The notes beneath the pieces were generated by a model that searched no databases, had not been told where the DNA came from, and saw only the letters and a program-made list of their open reading frames with translations. Both the position numbers and the translations under genes were made by a program. Shown here piece after piece: positions 18,276 to 27,090 of a DNA stretch of 64,000 bases. The DNA comes from Porticoccaceae bacterium (GTDB lineage: Bacteria; Pseudomonadota; Gammaproteobacteria; Pseudomonadales; Porticoccaceae). Positions within the stretch are counted from its first letter, which is position 1. Each line of letters opens with the position of its first letter. The stretch is from positions 1-64,000 of the forward strand of contig JALOAH010000002.1 in assembly GCA_023228865.1 (NCBI GenBank), read 5' to 3'.

Positions 18276-18740
18276 TCAGGGAATGGCCACCGCCGTTCTC
18301 GCCACCACGGCGCGCATCACAAAGCTGGAATGGACACCGCTGACACCATCGATGCGGGTGATATTGTTCAGCAACAACTGCTGGTAGGCATCCATGTCTT
18401 TGACAATCACCTTGAGCTGGTAATCCGCAGCCTGGCCAGTAATAAGCAGGCATTCCAGCACTTCCGGCAGGGCGGCGACCTTTTCTTCAAAGTTGGCGAA
18501 GCGCTCCGGGGTATGTCTGTCCATGGAAATATGGATCAGCGCCATCAGGGTAAGACCCAGTTTGCGCGCATCCACCAGGGCGTGATAGCCGTTGATGATG
18601 CCGGACTCCTCCAGCGCCCGCACTCGCCGCAGACAGGGCGAGGCCGACAAACCGATGCGATCGGCCAGCTCCTGATTGCTTAGGCGACCCTCCTGTTGAA
18701 GCAGTTCGAGAATGCGGCGATCATAACGATCAAAATTCAT
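18276..18740 (-). CDS. Lrp/AsnC family transcriptional regulator
   Basis: A 154-residue regulator with an N-terminal HTH (DRYDRRILELLQQEGRLSN, then QELADRIGLSASPCLRRVRAL) and a C-terminal RAM/AsnC ligand-binding domain. ATG 18740 follows GGAGG at five bases; an earlier ATG at 18752 would swallow that site. It is divergent from leuA, which suggests control of leucine synthesis in response to an amino acid, an inference from position. AT-rich direct repeats upstream are candidate sites. Confidence 0.92.
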   Translation of the reverse strand: MNFDRYDRRILELLQQEGRLSNQELADRIGLSASPCLRRVRALEESGIINGYHALVDARKLGLTLMALIHISMDRHTPERFANFEEKVAALPEVLECLLITGQAADYQLKVIVKDMDAYQQLLLNNITRIDGVSGVHSSFVMRAVVARTAVAIP

Positions 18741-18770
18741 TATTGCCTCCAAAATTCCAATATGAGCAAC

Positions 18771-18794
18771 TATAGTTTAAATTTTTATAGTTTA
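18771..18794. promoter_or_regulatory. Direct repeats in the lrp-leuA divergent region
   Basis: TATAGTTTA occurs at 18771-18779 and 18786-18794, 15 bp apart, in a very AT-rich tract directly upstream of the Lrp-type gene. Lrp family proteins bind such AT-rich repeats, so autoregulation is plausible. The rest of the gap to leuA shows no leader peptide with Leu codons that I could identify. Confidence 0.35.
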
Positions 18795-19036
18795 TTGAAT
18801 TTTTCTGTTAAAAATAATCCTATAAACATAAAAAACGCAATCATCTGCCAGGGCTAAAATTCTATACTTTCCCCTGTCTGAAAACAGCGGACACCTCCTC
18901 CCGAAGCGACAACCCCCACAAGGGGCGCTGTTCTACCGGCATCCCACAAGGATAAAAGGCAACGGGAAAACCCCAACCCCATCAGGGATGGTGAACACCA
19001 GACGACGCTATCGACACTATTCACCAGGAGCAAGCC

Positions 19037-20710
19037 ATGACCACCTTTGACCACCGCAAATATCGCCCCACCCAGACTGTGCCCATGCACAATCGTCAGT
19101 GGCCGAACCATCAGATTACCCAGGCGCCCATCTGGGCGAGCGTAGATCTGCGCGATGGCAATCAGGCGCTCCTGGAACCCATGAACGTGTCCCAGAAGCA
19201 AAAACTCTGGGCACTGCTGGTGGACATCGGCATCAAGGAAATTGAAGTGGGCTTCCCTTCCGCCAGCCAGCCCGACTACGACTTTGTCCGCTGGCTCATC
19301 GACAACGACCGCATTCCCGACGGCGTCACTGTTCAGGTGCTGGTTCAAGCCAGGCAGGAACTCATTACTCGCACATTTGAGGCATTAAAGGGCGTCAAAC
19401 GCGCGGTGGTGCATGTGTACAACTCCACCTCTACCGTTCAGCGGGAGCGGGTTTTTCAGGATGACCGCGACGGGATTAAAGCCATTGCCGCCAAGGGTGC
19501 GCGCATGCTCAAGGCGGAAACGGCGAAATATCCCGACACTGAATGGGTATTTCAGTACTCGCCGGAAAGTTTTTCCAACACCGAGTGGGATTATGCGGTC
19601 GATGTTTGCGATGCCGTGATTGACGTCTGGCAGCCCACGCCGGAAAAACCCTGCATCATCAATCTCCCCGCCACCGTGGAGAGCAGCACCCCCAATGTGT
19701 TTGCCGATCAGGTGGAATATTTCTGCACCCGCGTGTCACGTCGCGACAGTATTATTGTCTCACTGCACACCCACAACGACCGCGGCTGCGCCGTGGCGGC
19801 TGCGGAATTGGGCATGCTCGCCGGCGCTGATCGCATTGAGGGCACCTTGCTTGGCAATGGTGAGCGCACCGGCAATATGGATATTATCACTCTGGCCATG
19901 AACCTCTACAGCCAGGGTGTCGACCCCAAGCTGGATCTCTCGCGCCCCGACCAAATTATCGCTGTGTATGGCGAATGCACTGGCATGCCGGTTCATCCCC
20001 GCCATCCCTGGGTGGGAGAACTGGTCTACACCGCGTTTTCCGGCAGCCATCAGGATGCCATTCGCAAATGCCTGCACATACAGCAGGACGACGAGCACTG
20101 GCAGGTGGCCTATCTGCCCATTGACCCCAGGGACATTGGCCGCGACTACCAGGCGGTGATTCGCGTCAACAGCCAATCGGGAAAGGGAGGCGTCGCCTTT
20201 GTCCTTGAGCGGGATTATGGCCTCAGCATACCCCGCTGGATGCAGGTGGAGTTGTCTCAGGCGGTGCAGAAAATCAGCGAAACCCAGGGCGGTGAAATTG
20301 ACAGCGTCACCATCCACCGCATTTTTATGGAGCGCTTTGTCGACAATGGCAGCGCCAGTCGCCTCAATGGCTATCGCCTCGACCGCAACAACAACAGGGA
20401 CAGCATTGAAGCCCGCATTGTTATTGACGGTGTCGAGCAGATTATTCGCGGCGAAGGCGAGGGCGCCATGGCGGCGTTCGTCAACGGCTGGATGAAACAC
20501 AGCGGCAGCCAGATCAACGTGCTGGACTACAGCGAACACGCTGTCGACGAAGGTACGGATTCGGTGGCCGCAGCCTATGTGCAGCTGAATATTGACGGCC
20601 ACCGCATTGGCGGTGCTGCGCTGGACAAAGATACGGTTTCTGCGTCACTGGCGGCCGTGCTGTCAGCCATTAATCAGGCGGCGACGCGGAGAGCGGAGCA
20701 GGCGGCCTGA
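19037..20710 (+). CDS. leuA: 2-isopropylmalate synthase
   Basis: A 557-residue enzyme joining acetyl-CoA and 2-oxoisovalerate, first step of leucine synthesis. The DRE-TIM barrel begins with SVDLRDGNQALLEPMN (metal Asp and catalytic Arg) and contains HTHNDRGCAVA (zinc His ligands). The C-terminal LeuA dimerisation/allosteric domain spans about 430-550. The length and the N-terminal HRQWPNHQ-type region indicate the long type-2 LeuA. AGGAG precedes the ATG. It is divergent from an Lrp-type regulator. Confidence 0.96.
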   Translation: MTTFDHRKYRPTQTVPMHNRQWPNHQITQAPIWASVDLRDGNQALLEPMNVSQKQKLWALLVDIGIKEIEVGFPSASQPDYDFVRWLIDNDRIPDGVTVQVLVQARQELITRTFEALKGVKRAVVHVYNSTSTVQRERVFQDDRDGIKAIAAKGARMLKAETAKYPDTEWVFQYSPESFSNTEWDYAVDVCDAVIDVWQPTPEKPCIINLPATVESSTPNVFADQVEYFCTRVSRRDSIIVSLHTHNDRGCAVAAAELGMLAGADRIEGTLLGNGERTGNMDIITLAMNLYSQGVDPKLDLSRPDQIIAVYGECTGMPVHPRHPWVGELVYTAFSGSHQDAIRKCLHIQQDDEHWQVAYLPIDPRDIGRDYQAVIRVNSQSGKGGVAFVLERDYGLSIPRWMQVELSQAVQKISETQGGEIDSVTIHRIFMERFVDNGSASRLNGYRLDRNNNRDSIEARIVIDGVEQIIRGEGEGAMAAFVNGWMKHSGSQINVLDYSEHAVDEGTDSVAAAYVQLNIDGHRIGGAALDKDTVSASLAAVLSAINQAATRRAEQAA

Positions 20711-20802
20711 GCCCGGTATCCTTCCACTACCCTGCGCAGGGCAGCTTAAAAACTGTCCTGCGTTTCTGTGCAGGCTCTGGATACTGGCACAAGCAACCGG
20801 AT

Positions 20803-21480
20803 TTAGTCGCCCACCGACATAGCCAAAATGCGGCTGATTTTTGCATTGCCAAAACCGGTTTCGCCACGCCAGTGGTTGTAGGCATCTTGAATTTGCGCCA
20901 GGGCTTTTTTGCTTTTCGGTTCGGCGTCAATAACACCGGCGCCAATAAGCGCGGCGACCCCATCCCGGCTTAAAATAAAACCGTCTTTGCCCATTTCGCG
21001 GAGAAAGTATTGCGCCGAATTGCCGCCGAGCCTTGAACCCTGTTTACTCAGATAGGCCAGCAAACCGATAAAATCATCATCGGGCCAGCGGGCAACCATG
21101 TTGGCAAAGGAGCCGAACTGGCGGGCGGTGTCGAGAATCATGGCGGCATTGGCGGGCACGGTGTTTATTTTTTGCGGATTTCTGACGATGCTGCTGTCGC
21201 GACAGAGCGCTGCCACATCATCCGGGCTCATCATCGCGCAGCGCATAACATTAAATTTCCAGAATGCCTTTTCAAAATTCGGCCATTTATTGTCGATCAC
21301 TTTCCAGACAAAGCCCGCCCTGAAAATTGCTTTGGTCATGGCCGACAAATAGCGACTGTCGTCAATTTTCGCCAGTTGCGCCGGGGATTTCAGGCTGACA
21401 GCAGAAAGGGCGGCAAGCTCCCGCTCACCGCCCTTACGGGCAAGGGCACGCTCATAAATTGGTGCGAACGATGCCGGCAT
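20803..21480 (-). CDS. DNA-3-methyladenine glycosylase I-like protein
   Basis: A 225-residue protein of the Tag (adenine glycosylase) family: the N-terminal YERALARKGGE, WKVIDNKWPNFEKAFWKFN, and RDSSIVRNPQKINTVPANA segments match the family order. It would excise alkylated adenine from DNA in base excision repair. The classical Tag zinc-binding C-terminal His/Cys pair is not obvious, so it may belong to a divergent branch. It is followed after 32 bp upstream by the ydbL gene on the same strand and could be read from that operon. Confidence 0.8.
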   Translation of the reverse strand: MPASFAPIYERALARKGGERELAALSAVSLKSPAQLAKIDDSRYLSAMTKAIFRAGFVWKVIDNKWPNFEKAFWKFNVMRCAMMSPDDVAALCRDSSIVRNPQKINTVPANAAMILDTARQFGSFANMVARWPDDDFIGLLAYLSKQGSRLGGNSAQYFLREMGKDGFILSRDGVAALIGAGVIDAEPKSKKALAQIQDAYNHWRGETGFGNAKISRILAMSVGD

Positions 21481-21512
21481 TCAGCGCCCCGTTTGTGGCG
21501 AGCCACCCTGAA

Positions 21513-21860
21513 TTATTTTTTCTGCCACTGGCCGCCCACTTTGACATACTGGCCAGCGGGGGTTTTTTCAATGGCTTTTTTGCCCGCCAGTGCTTCGACG
21601 TCGGAAATGGCGATGTTGTTTTTTGCCGCTATGCGCTGGTATTCGGCTTTGCGTTGCGCATTGATTTCCTTTGCCAGGGCAGCGGCTTCGGCGTTGGCTG
21701 TCACAGGTTCGAGATAACCGCTGGCGGTTTCACCCAGCAACCCCTGGGCTTTGGCTTCGTGGAGATCCAGGGCAAAGGCCGAGGATGCGCAAATTAGCAG
21801 GGCGGCCGCGCCCAGCTTTAAACCGGCGAACACAGAATGTTTAGCAAACTTCATCATCAT
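21513..21860 (-). CDS. ydbL: YdbL family (DUF1318) periplasmic protein
   Basis: A 115-residue exported protein with a signal peptide ending near AFA (residue 30) and the DUF1318 core LDLHEAKAQGLLGETASGYL, followed by a coiled lysine/alanine-rich helix and a C-terminal GQYVKVGGQWQKK. In E. coli YdbL works with YnbE and YdbH and is thought to regulate their multimerisation. It is the third gene of that operon here. Confidence 0.9.
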   Translation of the reverse strand: MMMKFAKHSVFAGLKLGAAALLICASSAFALDLHEAKAQGLLGETASGYLEPVTANAEAAALAKEINAQRKAEYQRIAAKNNIAISDVEALAGKKAIEKTPAGQYVKVGGQWQKK

Positions 21861-21875
21861 TTCTCCACAGGCTGA

Positions 21876-22070
21876 TTAGAACAGGTCGCTGTCTTCAGAA
21901 AACAGGCTGTCCAGTTCCTTGTCCACTTTAATGCGTATTTCGTGATCAATTTTGACATTGAGATTGATCGTAATAGGCTCGCTGGGGGGCTCCACCTTCA
22001 CGGTTGGTGTGCAGGCAACCACCCATAAAGCAGTTGCGCTGAGGAGTAAAACCTTTGCTATTGCCTTCAT
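21876..22070 (-). CDS. ynbE: YnbE family outer-membrane lipoprotein
   Basis: A 64-residue lipoprotein from ATG 22070, with signal segment and lipobox VVAC (Cys20), then TPTVKVEPPSEPITINLNVK and a short acidic tail. In E. coli YnbE stacks onto the C-terminus of YdbH to complete a bridge to the outer membrane. GGAA lies upstream of this start; an in-frame codon seven residues earlier is less likely. It is located between ydbH and ydbL, as in enterics. Confidence 0.88.
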   Translation of the reverse strand: MKAIAKVLLLSATALWVVACTPTVKVEPPSEPITINLNVKIDHEIRIKVDKELDSLFSEDSDLF

Positions 22071-22097
22071 CGCTTTTTCCTTTTTTGGCATGTACCT

Positions 22098-24572
22098 TTA
22101 TTTGCCGAGACGTTTTTCCAATTTTTTAGTCATGTCATCGGTAAGACGCAGCACCTTAAACAGTTCGTAAATGTTTTCTTCCAGATTAATATTGAAATTG
22201 ATCTGGCGGCCATCAAACTCCGCTGGGTTTCTTCCCGACAACTGTACACCGAGAAGCATCTTTCCAGAAGGTTGAAAATCCGTTGTCACCCGCAACCGGT
22301 CGTAGGAAAAATTTTCCAGCAGCCTCATGGTCATGGCCACCTGCTCGTTGCCACTGGCGATTGCCGCAGCTTTGGAATTGGTAAAGCGGATGGTGCCGGC
22401 TTCAATACTTTCGAGACTGCCGTCGCTAATACTAAGCCCTTCGCTGTCGAGAACAAGGGGAATTTCACCACCGATCGTTCCCGTGCCCTGTACCCCCTGC
22501 TTGGCATAAAGGGCGAGAATTTCATCCAACTTCAGGTTGGACACTCGAACCAGCAAAGTGTTTCCGGCAAAGGGCCAATCCATTGTCGCAGGTTCGGCAA
22601 GGCTCAGTGTTCCGGAAAACATGCGGGCGCTAAAATTGTCCACAGACCAATGACTGGAACTTAGCCCCTGGCTTGGTTTGAGGCGGACTTGGCTGGCAAT
22701 GTCGGTGACAGCGACGCCGGCACTGATTTGGCCGGCGCGGATCTGAAACGGCGCCGTGGAGCGCCACTGGCTGGCTTTGGCGACATTTCCTTTTGCGACG
22801 CCGCCGCGAACCTCCACGTTTTCAAAGGCGATACCTTCGGCAAGGCCTGTGATATTGGTGGCGTCAATATCAGCTTTGAAGCCGAACGCCAGTGAAGTGT
22901 CCTGGTTGTCGCTTTTTTTCGGTGTCCCCGTCACCGAAAATGTCAGCTTCGCCTTGCCGGAAACCAGCCCGATCTCACCCTCATAAAGACCGAGTCGATC
23001 AATTTCGGCGGCGATAACAGCGAGGCGGTCAAAGTGTGCGTTGCCCTCTGCCGCCATCGTCTCGCCCGTCGCCGCTATCTTGACAGTGCCCGCCAGCTGC
23101 CAGTCATCAACGCCAAAATCACCGCTGGCAGCCAGGCTGTCCCCCTGCCGGGATAAAGCCATCATCAATCTCAGCGGCGGCAGTCGCTTGTCGGCGTAGG
23201 GCGCCTGAACAACGCCGCTGAGCTGAGCCTGAGTTTTTTGGGCGATACGGAGATTGTTGACTGCCAGGACTGCGATCAGCGCCTGGCTCGATTCACCAAC
23301 GGTGGCGTTAACGGCGATGGCCGGACTCTCAAAACTCTCAAATCGCCAGGGCTCTGTGTCGAAAAAGCGGATTTGCCCGGGCGCCGTCATGTCGATACTG
23401 GCGTGAAAAGGCACACTGCCGCGCCAGCCCAACCCCGTGGCAAATTCGCCAAAAACCGCTGTATTGAGCTGGCTCTCGATCACCACCGGAGCGTCCATGG
23501 TCAAGGACTGCTCTCCAGAGGCGGAAAGCAGCCGCAACGCAAAGCTGGCATCTGCCGATTCGCTGCCCAAGGCGTCCAGTTGCGGCAGATTTTGGCCAAG
23601 GACACGGCCAGCAACTTCAATTTCACCGTTTACCTGGCGCCACCAGGATTTATGGGACAGAGCCACTTCCAGGGGAATATCGACAGAACCCTGGACGTCC
23701 GCTGTGACGGTGATAAGTGGTTGCTTGTCGCCGTCGGCATCACCATTGCCGGCCAGCACAGGAAGTATGTCGAGTTTTGTCGACAGCAATGGCGCCATAT
23801 TGGCATGGTCAATGTCTGCCTGAAATAACAGTTTGTAGGAGTCAGCCCCTGCTGATAATGGTTTTTCCAGGCTCAAATTTCCCTGCAAAAATTGTCCGCC
23901 TTCATCGGCGATAAAAATTGCCAGGGCTGGCAACCAGGCAATGGCGGGGCTATGTGCCGCGCCAACCGCCGCCCCCGGCACTGCAATGCGCACATCGGGA
24001 AGCAGGCCGCCCTCGTCGCGAACATGGAAATAGCCGCGAAAGTCTCTGGCAGCATTGGCAAAACTGAGCTCCTCTGCGTTGACAATGGCGCCGCCGTCCT
24101 GCCATTTTATCGCCAGGCTAATATGGTCAATGGCCACATCCTCAACGGGAACCTTGAGTTCATTGAGAGTCTGGAACAGGGCATGGAGATTGAGCGGCTC
24201 TGTGGCGGCTTTGTTGGTGTCTCCCCTGCTGGTCACCGTGGCGTTCACTCCGTCAACCGTCAACAGGCGAATCTCACCATCGAGCAGGGTTCGCCAGTGA
24301 TAGCCCGCCTGAAGTGCTTCGATGTGCACTTCATACTGCCAATTATCGTAGTGGCCAGAAACTGTTAGCGCCGTAGTGCCGGCGCCAGTCAATCCCCAAT
24401 AGGGCTGACCGAGACTGAAGGTGTCGACGCCGTATGCCGCCAGCTCCGCTCTGATGCGATTTTCAAGCAGTGAGGGAATTTTGCGGGACAGTGCGGCAAT
24501 ACCGGCGACCACCAGGAGACCGATTAGCAGAACAACAAGCCAGCTCTTTTTTGTGATCAACGCCCTTTTCAT
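22098..24572 (-). CDS. ydbH: YdbH family intermembrane AsmA-like protein
   Basis: An 824-residue protein with one N-terminal membrane anchor (SWLVVLLIGLLVVAGIAAL) and a long beta-rich periplasmic region ending in an AsmA/TamB-like domain with FDGRQINFNINLEENIYELF. The family forms hydrophobic grooves that move phospholipid between inner and outer membranes, redundant with TamB and YhdP in E. coli. The anchor suggests ATG 24572; TTG 24620 is an alternative. A REP-like sequence lies inside the gene at 23832-23861, encoding PLSAGADSYK in frame. Confidence 0.9.
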   Translation of the reverse strand: MKRALITKKSWLVVLLIGLLVVAGIAALSRKIPSLLENRIRAELAAYGVDTFSLGQPYWGLTGAGTTALTVSGHYDNWQYEVHIEALQAGYHWRTLLDGEIRLLTVDGVNATVTSRGDTNKAATEPLNLHALFQTLNELKVPVEDVAIDHISLAIKWQDGGAIVNAEELSFANAARDFRGYFHVRDEGGLLPDVRIAVPGAAVGAAHSPAIAWLPALAIFIADEGGQFLQGNLSLEKPLSAGADSYKLLFQADIDHANMAPLLSTKLDILPVLAGNGDADGDKQPLITVTADVQGSVDIPLEVALSHKSWWRQVNGEIEVAGRVLGQNLPQLDALGSESADASFALRLLSASGEQSLTMDAPVVIESQLNTAVFGEFATGLGWRGSVPFHASIDMTAPGQIRFFDTEPWRFESFESPAIAVNATVGESSQALIAVLAVNNLRIAQKTQAQLSGVVQAPYADKRLPPLRLMMALSRQGDSLAASGDFGVDDWQLAGTVKIAATGETMAAEGNAHFDRLAVIAAEIDRLGLYEGEIGLVSGKAKLTFSVTGTPKKSDNQDTSLAFGFKADIDATNITGLAEGIAFENVEVRGGVAKGNVAKASQWRSTAPFQIRAGQISAGVAVTDIASQVRLKPSQGLSSSHWSVDNFSARMFSGTLSLAEPATMDWPFAGNTLLVRVSNLKLDEILALYAKQGVQGTGTIGGEIPLVLDSEGLSISDGSLESIEAGTIRFTNSKAAAIASGNEQVAMTMRLLENFSYDRLRVTTDFQPSGKMLLGVQLSGRNPAEFDGRQINFNINLEENIYELFKVLRLTDDMTKKLEKRLGK
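23832..23861. repeat. REP-like sequence inside ydbH
   Basis: TTTGTAGGAGTCAGCCCC followed by TGCTGATAATGG matches the REP arm at 2508-2536 at 25 of about 29 aligned positions (one substitution, one inserted C and three further changes). It lies within the ydbH coding region without breaking the frame. The other arm is not found nearby. Confidence 0.65.
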
Positions 24573-24666
24573 CGCGACTATTTTCAGAGGATGGTTGGCG
24601 ATGATTGCCTTTGACCGCAATCACAATATCGCCCTGTCAGCCTAGCACCTATAGCCCTTCGAGACA

Positions 24667-25935
24667 TTAGTTATTGTGACTTCGCACCGCATTATCGATA
24701 TTGCGAAACGCCGGGGAATAAAGCCAGACAAGCAGCACTGCCGCCACCAGAATGAAACCCGCAACGGTGGTGGCCGGGGCTGCGCCTATATGCTTGGTCG
24801 CGTAAGCCAGGGGCAGAGTACCCAGGGGCGCCAAACCATAAATCATCATAGTCATGGTGGTGATGCGTCCGCGAACCCTGTCTTCCGCCATCAGCTGTAC
24901 TCCGGTCTGCATATGGGTGTAGGCGAAGACAGACATGCTGTAAATACCCAGAACGATCAGCACCGCGACAGGAAATGCGGTGATATTGCAAAGAATGACC
25001 AGCAAAATACCCATGATCAGCGCCGAAATCACCATGGGTTTTACCAGGCTGTCGTCATTCTGGAATGCCATCAACAGGGAGCCGATAACGCCGCCGACAC
25101 CGGTGGCGGCCATCATAATACCCAGACCGGCGCCACCCGCATGCCAGACTTGTTCGGTAAATACCACCATCATGTTTTGCAGCGGTATGGTCACCAAAAC
25201 AGGTATCAAGCCAAAAACAATGCACATTCCCAGTGACGGATGGCGAAAAATATAGGCGAACCCCTCCTTGACTTCGGCGAGAAACGCACCCCTATTCGAA
25301 ACCTCCGCAGGGATACTGTGCTGGAGTTTATAATTGCAGGCGAGGGAGCAGAGGTGCAACACCACGAGGAAAAGATAACCCCAGGCGATGCCGATAAATT
25401 CCACCATAATTCCCACTACCGCCGGGCTCACCATGCGCGCGACATTCATGCCGCCAGCCATCAGGGTATTGGCCTTGCCGATGGATGGTCGCCCCACAGT
25501 TTCCACCATCATTGCGGTTCGCGCCGGCATAATAAAGGGAAACATGGCGCTGGCGGCAATTGCACTCAGCACAAGAAAGTTAAAACTGAGGTGGTCGACA
25601 GCGAGCAATATCAACACCGCCGCCTCGGTGACCACAATCACCCACTGGGAATAAATCATCAGCTTGCGGCGCTCGAAACGGTCGACTATGGCTCCGGAAA
25701 AAATCGAGGCGCCAAACATACAGACAGCGGCAATGACATTGATATAGGCCAGCGACATTTCATCACCGGTCAGCTGCCAGGCCAGCAGCGAGCGCAGCAG
25801 CAGCGTTGCGGAAAAACCGAAAAACAACGTGACATTTCCCGCCAGCAACCAGCGGAACTGGCCATTGCGAAACAACGGTTTCCAGGGGTTGTAGCCCGCG
25901 CCAGCGGCGGGCTTTGGCGGTGAAAGTCTGGACAT
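24667..25935 (-). CDS. MFS transporter
   Basis: A 422-residue permease with about 12 membrane segments, of the MFS_3/EntS-like group of exporters: the loop GAIVDRFERRKLMIYSQW between segments 2 and 3 is the MFS motif A position. It could export a metabolite or drug; the substrate is unknown. It lies upstream of ydbH on the same strand with a 94-bp gap and probably has its own promoter in the gap before the DODA-like gene. Confidence 0.9.
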   Translation of the reverse strand: MSRLSPPKPAAGAGYNPWKPLFRNGQFRWLLAGNVTLFFGFSATLLLRSLLAWQLTGDEMSLAYINVIAAVCMFGASIFSGAIVDRFERRKLMIYSQWVIVVTEAAVLILLAVDHLSFNFLVLSAIAASAMFPFIMPARTAMMVETVGRPSIGKANTLMAGGMNVARMVSPAVVGIMVEFIGIAWGYLFLVVLHLCSLACNYKLQHSIPAEVSNRGAFLAEVKEGFAYIFRHPSLGMCIVFGLIPVLVTIPLQNMMVVFTEQVWHAGGAGLGIMMAATGVGGVIGSLLMAFQNDDSLVKPMVISALIMGILLVILCNITAFPVAVLIVLGIYSMSVFAYTHMQTGVQLMAEDRVRGRITTMTMMIYGLAPLGTLPLAYATKHIGAAPATTVAGFILVAAVLLVWLYSPAFRNIDNAVRSHNN

Positions 25936-26175
25936 AATGTCAATAATCGCGGGGGTGGGCTGTTTTCCCCAGTTACCTAAAAGGTTGCTGAATGCAGTTA
26001 CCGATGCACATTACAGAGGCAGCAGCGGCAACTCTCGCCCGCTGTCTTGGTATTATGCCGTATTGAGGGTCATAACACCGCCAAAGATGGGAAAAATAGT
26101 CTACTAATTACTTATAGCTTGGGCTTCGCCAGGCGACAAAACCCAACACCACCCACTACTTTGCTGGACATCACC

Positions 26176-26982
26176 ATGAACAACAGGCAACAAAAAGGAA
26201 CCATAGCCTTTCTCTCCCACGGCGGCGGCCCCCTGCCACTGCTTGGCGATCCCGGCCACCGGGAAATGGTCGAACTGATGGCGGCACTGCCGGAATTGCT
26301 GATCACGCCCCGAACCATTGTGGTGGTCAGCGCCCATTGGGAGGAAGCGATGTTCACCCTGACAGGCGCCGTGGAGCCAGAGCTCATTTATGATTATTAC
26401 GGTTTTCCCGCGGAGTCCTACGCAATCACTTACCCGGCGCCGGGACATCCCGCCCTGGCGCAACAGCTTTCCTCACTGCTCAATAACCAGGGGCTGGACA
26501 CCAGGATAGATACACAACGGGGTTTTGACCACGGCCTTTTTGTGCCTCTGAAGATGCTCTTTCCGAAGGCCGATATTCCCTGCCTGCAACTGTCCCTGAA
26601 AAACACTCTCAACCCGGAAGAACATATTCGCCTTGGCAATGCCCTGGCGACCCTCAAGGACGAAAATATTCTGGTGATTGGCTCGGGTTTTTCATTTCAC
26701 AATCTCAAGGCATTTTTCAGCCCACCCACGCCCCAGGGACTTGGCGACAACCAGGCTTTTGACCACTGGCTGACAACGCTGCTGGCAAATACCCATATCA
26801 GTGAAGCCCAGCGCAGCCGCGAGCTTGCCAATTGGCATCAGGCGCCCGGAGCGCGTTTTTGCCACCCCAGGGAAGAACATCTGATTCCGCTGCACACCTG
26901 TTATGGCGCCGCCAAAACGGCCATTAGCTGGCACAAAACCATCAATATTCTGGGCATGAAGGCGAGTTTTTTTATCTGGTAA
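26176..26982 (+). CDS. DODA-type (LigB-like) extradiol dioxygenase family protein
   Basis: A 268-residue class III extradiol dioxygenase of the YgiD/4,5-DOPA dioxygenase family. Metal-site histidines are in LSHGGGP (residue about 16), SAHWEE (about 53) and FDHGLFVPL (about 117). YgiD opens L-DOPA in vitro; the physiological substrate in most bacteria is unknown. ATG 26176 is chosen from the start of family similarity with a GGA seven bases before; the frame is open to 26047. It may be read with the AI-2E-family gene downstream. Confidence 0.87.
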   Translation: MNNRQQKGTIAFLSHGGGPLPLLGDPGHREMVELMAALPELLITPRTIVVVSAHWEEAMFTLTGAVEPELIYDYYGFPAESYAITYPAPGHPALAQQLSSLLNNQGLDTRIDTQRGFDHGLFVPLKMLFPKADIPCLQLSLKNTLNPEEHIRLGNALATLKDENILVIGSGFSFHNLKAFFSPPTPQGLGDNQAFDHWLTTLLANTHISEAQRSRELANWHQAPGARFCHPREEHLIPLHTCYGAAKTAISWHKTINILGMKASFFIW

Positions 26983-27090
26983 AGCCGCGCCATAGGCGTC
27001 AACGGATGAATACAGTATATTGGCGGCGATGCGCCGAACAAACGAGGGCACACATCCATTGGGCAACGGAATCCCATCTGCGAGGCAACT

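Noticed and set aside
18870..19036. Leucine attenuator leader before leuA
   Set aside because: I looked for a short peptide with Leu codons and a terminator/antiterminator pair and found neither.
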